Origin: a virus
IMG/VR virus record: IMGVR_UViG_3300047409_000304
Location: 1-47,564 of that record
Length of the DNA: 47,564 nucleotides
Direction: 5' to 3' (one strand)
This document shows positions 42,832-47,564 of the stretch, in pieces. The stretch's first letter is position 1. The number at the start of each line of letters is the position of its first letter. A program made the translations under genes and the position numbers. The notes below the pieces were generated by a model. The model ran no database searches. It was not told the DNA's origin and saw nothing but the letters and a program-made list of their open reading frames with translations.

Positions 42832-44718
42832 TTACGTAGTGCCTCCTTGGTTGCCCATCAGGCCGCCGCGCGCCGACATAGAGCGGGCCATTGCCACGCC
42901 GCCCGCAAGCGAGTCGGTGTGCGACGGTGAGGTCACAGGAGAAATAGCTCCCGGCCCGGTGACTCCTTGGGCAGCGCCGCCGGGGCCTTCGCCCTCCGGC
43001 ACCGCAGAGTTGCCGTCGGGCGGCAACGGTGTCGGGCCTCCGGGGATCGGCTGTTTCGAGGAGTAGAACTGCTCGGGATCGTCCTCGTCGAACGCCTCGA
43101 GCACCTTGTTCATGAACGCCTTGCCGTTCAGCGGCGCGCCCATCATCGCCATCGGCCCTGCGGCCTGGATCGCGAGCGTCATCAGCGACTGCGCCTCCGC
43201 TCGCCGCTCGGCGCGAATAGCACTGTCCTGCGACGGAATCATCTCGTAGTCGAAGTCGCCCTGGAAGACGTGCGCAGGGATCGAGTACGGGACGGGGTTG
43301 CCGTCCGGGCCTTGTTTGATGAAGTGCTGAATGTCGCGGATGTACTGGTGGTTGAGGCGCATGCGCTGATAGCCGATGCGCTGCTCCGCGTACGTGATCT
43401 GATCCTTCATCTTCTGGGCGGCGCTCTGCGCGATCTGCGACAGCGTTGCGATTTCCGTCGCAGTGACGCGACCAGACATCGGAATCGAGAGCGGCTGTCC
43501 CATCGCGAGGTTCTGGATGTCGCCCTGGAGCTGCTGCAGCAACGGCTGCGCAACAGACGCGAGCTGGAACTCCGGCTTGAACATCTGCACCTGATCCGGC
43601 CGGTCGGCTGTGTTGACGGCCCCAGGCGCCCACTCCCACGCGTTCGGGTCGTCGTAGTCCGACGCCATGACGATGATGCAGTTGTTGATCAGCCGGTTGT
43701 TGTCGTATGTCTGGTTGAGCAGATCCCAATACGCGTCCTGCAGCGGCGCGAGCTTTTCGACGAGCGAGAGGCCTTGGATCGAGAACGGGAAGGGGGCCAG
43801 TGACATCGCCACGAAGGGGAACTGCTGGTGCCAGAACGGCCAATCCTGCTCAAGCAGCAGCGTCCGGCGACCGCCGATGACGTACAGCTTGCGCGTCGTT
43901 CGGTCGTAGATCTCGAGCACTTCCCACAGACCGTTCTTGCGCCCCCGCTTCTCGCGCTCCATCTCGATCTCGTGCCCGTCTGGGTACATCGACCTATTGC
44001 CCGTCTCCGACTCACCGATCAGCAAGTCGACGGCGGCCTGCGCGTAGATGCCGTCCTTAGCGCGATCCTTCAGGTCGATGTCGGTCATCCACACGGCGTG
44101 CGCGCAGTAGCGCGCGACGTCGAGCGAGACGGCCGCCTCGGGCCAGTAGAAGTCGCGCAGGTCGACAGCCTCGGTGACGGGGCCGTCGAAGAGCGTCGTC
44201 TCCTTCTCCGACTCCTTCATCTTCACGGGGCTGAGTCGCCCGAGGAACGGGAACGACTGCTTCAGCTCGAGGTACTTCACCACCCGCGTCTCGTTCTTCC
44301 AGTGCGTCTTCGCGATCGACACGCGATTGATCGCAGCCTGCATCACGAAGGGACGGAGGAACTCGTTGTAGCGGTCGCCGTTCGTGCCCATCTGCCGACG
44401 GAACAGCACCTCGTTCGCCTCGGCGCCCGCGACGGCGTCCTCCCACGTAGCGTCCTTGTACTCCTTCGGCAGCGGCTTGATCTTGAACTTGCGGTCGCTG
44501 TCGAGAAGCATGGTCATCGCTGTCTCGAGTGCGTGGTTGAGCAGCGGCGGGTGGAGCTGCGACTCCCACTCGGCAGCAGGCTTGTCGCGCTTGAGGATTC
44601 CCTCGTACGCCTCCTGCTGCGCAAGAATCCGCGTGTTCTTCTCGTCGTGGAAAGAAACGTCCCTCTCCACCATGCGAAGGGCAGCGTCGGCCGCGTCGTT
44701 CAGGAGTCCGGCGGTCAC
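42832..44718 (-). CDS. Portal protein
   Basis: A 628-residue protein from GTG 44718. It has typical portal features: N-terminal RILAQQEAYEGILKRDKP, mid-region PFPFSIQGLSLVEKLAPLQD and LLNQTYDNNRLINNCIIVMA, a long helix ATEIATLSQIAQSAAQKMKD, and QSAIRAERRAEA-like repeats followed by a Pro/Gly-rich tail. Twelve copies should form the ring through which DNA is packaged and ejected. It follows the terminase and the small gene 44721-45062, and precedes the scaffold, the canonical order. Confidence 0.9.
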   Translation of the reverse strand: MTAGLLNDAADAALRMVERDVSFHDEKNTRILAQQEAYEGILKRDKPAAEWESQLHPPLLNHALETAMTMLLDSDRKFKIKPLPKEYKDATWEDAVAGAEANEVLFRRQMGTNGDRYNEFLRPFVMQAAINRVSIAKTHWKNETRVVKYLELKQSFPFLGRLSPVKMKESEKETTLFDGPVTEAVDLRDFYWPEAAVSLDVARYCAHAVWMTDIDLKDRAKDGIYAQAAVDLLIGESETGNRSMYPDGHEIEMEREKRGRKNGLWEVLEIYDRTTRKLYVIGGRRTLLLEQDWPFWHQQFPFVAMSLAPFPFSIQGLSLVEKLAPLQDAYWDLLNQTYDNNRLINNCIIVMASDYDDPNAWEWAPGAVNTADRPDQVQMFKPEFQLASVAQPLLQQLQGDIQNLAMGQPLSIPMSGRVTATEIATLSQIAQSAAQKMKDQITYAEQRIGYQRMRLNHQYIRDIQHFIKQGPDGNPVPYSIPAHVFQGDFDYEMIPSQDSAIRAERRAEAQSLMTLAIQAAGPMAMMGAPLNGKAFMNKVLEAFDEDDPEQFYSSKQPIPGGPTPLPPDGNSAVPEGEGPGGAAQGVTGPGAISPVTSPSHTDSLAGGVAMARSMSARGGLMGNQGGTT

Positions 44719-44720
44719 GC

Positions 44721-45062
44721 TCAGTAGCCGCCGTTACGCGACATCGCCTTGTGCGCCGGGGTGACGCCTAGCGCCGACTCCGCGCCCGACTGTCGCTTGG
44801 CCGTGAGGCCGGACAAGGCAGCGATGCACTTGTCGACGATGTTCGCCTCGACGTGGTCGGGGGCATCGTTGGCTAGGGCGCGCAGGGCGTCGAGGGCATT
44901 GCGGAGATCCTCTTCCCAGTCGCCGTCGCTCTTGCCGCTGGTCGCGCCTGAGTCGCCGCCGATCTGAATCGGGGACGGAGGCGGCCCACCTCCGGCGGGG
45001 CCGCCAGGAGCGCCCGCGCCGCCTGCCTGTAGTGCCTGCATCAGTCCAGCCGGTACGCTCAT
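44721..45062 (-). CDS. Hypothetical protein between terminase and portal (113 aa)
   Basis: I choose ATG 45062 (GAAGGTGAC upstream); the longer frame runs into the terminase gene. The N-terminus is Gly/Pro/Ala-rich (LQAGGAGAPGGPAGGGPPPS), followed by an acidic helix (DWEEDLRNALDALRALANDA) and VDKCIAALSGLTAKRQSGAE. A portal or packaging accessory is possible. Confidence 0.65.
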   Translation of the reverse strand: MSVPAGLMQALQAGGAGAPGGPAGGGPPPSPIQIGGDSGATSGKSDGDWEEDLRNALDALRALANDAPDHVEANIVDKCIAALSGLTAKRQSGAESALGVTPAHKAMSRNGGY

Positions 45063-45063
45063 G

Positions 45064-46935
45064 TCACCTTCTTTCAGGGGTAATTGGAACGAGTCTTCGT
45101 GTCGATTGCGTGTGCGGAGCGTTCGGCCGGTAGCGGTTCTCGTCGAACCCCGGCGGGGTGCTCCGCTCGCGTGGCACTGCGCTCTTGTCGCGCGGCGGCT
45201 CATCTGTCTTCCGGTGGGCGCGACCGATCGTGCGGCCGAAGCGCCGGAAGAGATCAAGCACGCCAGCGCATGCCATCACGCGATCGTCATGCGATCCGTC
45301 TCGAGCGCGCGGCGATGTGCCGTGGTCGTGCTCGACGAACTCCGTCATCTCGTAGTGAAGGTCTTCGGTGACGAACGGAAGCGAACGGTCGCGCACCCAC
45401 TTCTCGATCTGGTTCACCACGAGATTGCGGTTCTTCGGATCCATCGGCATGCCGTAGAGCGCCGAGTCAGGGTGGTCACGGCTGGCCTCGTTGCGGTGCC
45501 GGTAGAGCTTCTTGTACGGCGGTCGCGCCTCGGCTCCGTCGCGAAGCGAGATCACCGTCGCCGTGCCGTTGCCGCCCTGCGTCTCGACGCCAATTAGCGC
45601 CTCCCCGTACCACATGCCGAGGTAGTAGAGGTCGCGTGCGAACACGTCCTCTCCGACCTTCGCGTGGTACTCGACACACAGCTCAGCCGTCTGCAGGTCG
45701 ATCACGTAGGCCGAACTCGAGTCGCGGCCGTGACCTGACGCAGGGTCGCCCATGATGGCGTACTTGCGCCCGATCAGCGGCTCGCGGTACATCTTCATCC
45801 TGCCGTCGCGGCGTTTGATCGCCTTCGCTTGGCGGAACTCGTCGAAGCGAAACTCGAAGCGGTACTTCGGCTGCTCGATGTGGTCGAGGTACCACGTCAG
45901 CGATTCCTCGTCGAAGAAGACGCGATCGGAGAGCGCGAACGCCTCCTGCCATTTGCGTGGGAACTGCTCCATGAGCTTCCAGAGCGGCATGGAGCTGCGC
46001 TTCGCCTCGTCCGAGTTTTCGTACCACCACTCGTCACGGTCTGGGTGCAGGTTGTATGGGAGGAAGAGGGGGTCGTACGATCCTCCGTCGCGCGCCTTCT
46101 CCCAGGTGGCGTGAAAATGGTTGCCCTCGCCCGTGTCTGGGTTCGAGCGCCCGTTGGCGGTCGAGATCATCCCGATGTCGCCAAGCTCTCCAGCCGACGG
46201 TTCCACGGCTGCGCAGATGTCCAGCAGCTCGTCGATGTGCGACGCTTCGTCGAGCATGACGTCTCGCGCGCTCGAGCCGTGACCACTGCTGCCTGCAGAA
46301 GTCATCGGCATGACGTCGCTGAAGCGGCCGTCTGCGAACTTCAGCGATACGCCATCACGGCCGGGGCGATCTCCGCGTGACGGCTTCGACACAACGACCG
46401 GGCCAGTCTTCTTCCCAGAGGGGACGCGGTCGAGGATCCACGGCGGGATGGACTCGAAGACCGTCCACCAGCGCTGCACATTCTCGATCGCCTCCTTCTC
46501 CGTCTGTCGGAAGAGGAGCGAGTCGGTTCCTGGCATGAGTATTGCCTTCGCGACGTCGACGCCGAGGTTGATCCAGGTGTCGCCGATCTGCCGTCCCTTC
46601 AGGTCGATGCGACGCTTGCACCTCAGCCGACGGTCGACTATGTACCGCTGCCAGCGCCACGTCTTCTCGCCACCGCGGCTGTTCGCTGGCCCGTCCCACC
46701 CCTTGCAGCGGAGCGTGATGCCGTCCGCGTCCAGCCACACCTCACCCTCCTCGAGCGGCTCGCGGAGGTGCTTGAACGAGATCGTGTCGCCCGTGCGGCT
46801 GTCGATGAAGACGAGGAGCGACATGAAGAACGGGATGGCGTCCTCGTGCGGGCCTCGGAAGATGCGCCGCCAGTCGCGCTCGCGCTCGTACAGCTCGAGC
46901 AGCGCCTCGGCGAGGGCGCGCTCGCGCTCGGTCAC
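45064..46935 (-). CDS. terL: Terminase large subunit
   Basis: A 623-residue packaging motor. The ATPase part has a deviant Walker A, LKGRQIGDTW (112-121), in which the usual lysine is Asp, as in many phage terminases with KARQLG-type loops. Walker B with catalytic Glu is VMLDEAS (226-232), and the coupling motif is MISTANG (256-262). The nuclease part has IMGDPASGHG (Asp397), the GVETQGG glutamate and SHDDRVMA near 550. GTG start. No distinct small terminase is evident, although the small genes upstream are candidates. Confidence 0.93.
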   Translation of the reverse strand: MTERERALAEALLELYERERDWRRIFRGPHEDAIPFFMSLLVFIDSRTGDTISFKHLREPLEEGEVWLDADGITLRCKGWDGPANSRGGEKTWRWQRYIVDRRLRCKRRIDLKGRQIGDTWINLGVDVAKAILMPGTDSLLFRQTEKEAIENVQRWWTVFESIPPWILDRVPSGKKTGPVVVSKPSRGDRPGRDGVSLKFADGRFSDVMPMTSAGSSGHGSSARDVMLDEASHIDELLDICAAVEPSAGELGDIGMISTANGRSNPDTGEGNHFHATWEKARDGGSYDPLFLPYNLHPDRDEWWYENSDEAKRSSMPLWKLMEQFPRKWQEAFALSDRVFFDEESLTWYLDHIEQPKYRFEFRFDEFRQAKAIKRRDGRMKMYREPLIGRKYAIMGDPASGHGRDSSSAYVIDLQTAELCVEYHAKVGEDVFARDLYYLGMWYGEALIGVETQGGNGTATVISLRDGAEARPPYKKLYRHRNEASRDHPDSALYGMPMDPKNRNLVVNQIEKWVRDRSLPFVTEDLHYEMTEFVEHDHGTSPRARDGSHDDRVMACAGVLDLFRRFGRTIGRAHRKTDEPPRDKSAVPRERSTPPGFDENRYRPNAPHTQSTRRLVPITPERR

Positions 46936-46939
46936 TTGA

Positions 46940-47227
46940 TCAGTCGCCGATCGACTTCATGAAGCCGTCAGTCGTCTTGGCCGACGTCTTGGGCCTCACC
47001 GGGAAGGATGTTCCACCTTGAGCGCCGGACTGAGTAGGCGCGGGATGGGGCGGGTAGCCCGGAGTTTCGACGGCACCCGGCGGCAGCGAGCCTCTGCCCG
47101 GAGCGGCCTGAGGCTCGTTCTTGGCCGCGAAGATCGGCGTGCCGAGGGATGCAGCCTTGTTGGCGAAGCCCTCGAACTCGGATCCGCTGGGATCCTGGCC
47201 GGGGATGTAGCCGGGGACACTGGTCAT
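46940..47227 (-). CDS. Small Pro/Gly-rich protein before terminase (95 aa)
   Basis: ATG overlapping the upstream stop (ATGA). Low-complexity middle (PGRGSLPPGAVETPGYPPHP) and a basic C-terminus (PVRPKTSAKTTDGFMKSIGD). It may be disordered. Located where some phages carry a small terminase or a packaging accessory, but it has no HTH, so that role is unlikely. Confidence 0.6.
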   Translation of the reverse strand: MTSVPGYIPGQDPSGSEFEGFANKAASLGTPIFAAKNEPQAAPGRGSLPPGAVETPGYPPHPAPTQSGAQGGTSFPVRPKTSAKTTDGFMKSIGD

Positions 47228-47463
47228 GAGGACTTCCCTCCGTTCTTCGTGGGGAACTTCCCCTGGCTGCGGCTCTCATCGCCGTCGACGGGTGTGCGCG
47301 ACGTCTCCGAGAACGAGTTGACGGTGCGGTCGGCGACCACAGCGTTGGTGCCTGGTGCGGAGAACTCGCCGACCTGAGAGGACGGCACACTGCGGAACGG
47401 CGTGTCCCAGTCGGGGTTGTCCCCGAGGGCGTACGCCTCGATCGACTCTGACTTTCCTGCCAT
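47224..47463 (-). CDS. First gene of the virion operon (79 aa)
   Basis: I choose ATG 47463 because CAGGGAGG lies eight bases upstream within the GCACCAGGGAGG element; an earlier ATG at 47472 lies inside that site. The product is polar and low-complexity (SVPSSQVGEFSAPGTNAVVA, GDESRSQGKFPTKNGGKSS), without recognised fold. It is the leading gene before the small protein and terminase. Confidence 0.66.
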   Translation of the reverse strand: MAGKSESIEAYALGDNPDWDTPFRSVPSSQVGEFSAPGTNAVVADRTVNSFSETSRTPVDGDESRSQGKFPTKNGGKSS

Positions 47464-47564
47464 GGTGCTCACCTCCCTGGTGCGTTGAAGTTGAAGTCCC
47501 GCTGGGCGTGGCCGCTAACGACCTACCTCTGAGCTGCGGGACAGGTGACGCGAGGGACTCGAAC
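47438..47564. repeat. Terminal direct repeat, right copy
   Basis: Second copy of the 127-base end repeat. It holds the start codon and ribosome-binding site of the gene at 47224-47463 and the 3' end of the tRNA-His whose complete copy is at 108-180. Confidence 0.9.

Noticed and set aside
46940-47227. Small terminase subunit immediately before the large subunit
   Set aside because: The protein is low-complexity with no helix-turn-helix or oligomerisation features, so position alone is not enough.
23783-47463. Tail tape-measure and frameshifted tail chaperone genes
   Set aside because: Gene order and content show no pair of overlapping chaperone frames and no long coiled-coil tape measure; the giant protein is next to P60 and has the character of an ejection protein.
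1-47564. PurZ (adenylosuccinate-synthetase-like) gene
   Set aside because: No frame of suitable length contains the expected nucleotide-binding motifs, so a complete Z-genome pathway is not supported.

Overview
The window is one complete, circularly permuted genome of a GC-rich tailed phage. The first 127 bases (1-127) recur exactly as the last 127 (47438-47564), so the unique circle is about 47,437 bp. A portal, a DUF5309/SU10-type major capsid protein, a head-tail adaptor, a propeller-like tail protein and very large 'ejection' type proteins are present. There is no tail tube, sheath, tape measure or baseplate gene, so a short-tailed (podovirus-like) phage is most likely. High GC, many GTG/TTG starts and several families common in actinophages suggest a GC-rich bacterial host, perhaps an actinobacterium; this is inference only.

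Layout. (1) 0.1-3.2 kb, minus strand: two clear tRNAs (His, Gln), a tRNA relic, a HAD-type phosphatase, a ribbon-helix-helix protein and a candidate Acb2/Tad1-like cyclic-nucleotide sponge. Because the genome is circular, this block lies upstream of and co-directional with the virion genes that begin near 47.46 kb. (2) 3.2-6.8 kb, plus strand: a good sigma70-like promoter, a ~430-nt leader, then small genes and a DUF932 protein. Each of the leading genes follows a strong hairpin and a conserved GCACCARGGAGG ribosome-binding element. (3) 6.8-9.0 kb, minus strand: nine tightly overlapping small genes, several with zinc-binding motifs. (4) 9.3-21.6 kb, plus strand: replication and metabolism, including a pentapeptide-repeat protein, two zincin-like exported proteins, RecB-like nuclease, dual-specificity phosphatase, prim-pol, endonuclease VII, family A DNA polymerase, HD-domain nucleotidase, dATP/dGTP diphosphohydrolase-like protein and DnaQ-like exonuclease. 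(5) 21.6-23.7 kb: HTH gene, small gene, tyrosine integrase and a monocistronic unit with its own promoter and terminator. (6) 23.8-47.5 kb, minus strand: virion and lysis operon running from small genes and terminase through portal, scaffold, capsid, a glycosyltransferase, tail proteins, an NlpC/P60 ejection protein, a 1486-residue ejection protein and two membrane proteins.

How it fits together. Prim-pol, PolA and the nucleases copy and process DNA. The HD and DUF5664 proteins probably reshape the purine dNTP pool; they resemble DatZ and MazZ of Z-genome phages, but no PurZ is present. The integrase suggests a temperate lifestyle, though no classical CI-type repressor is recognisable. Divergent control regions at 9.2 kb and 23.2 kb share an outward-facing motif and may form a common regulatory circuit.
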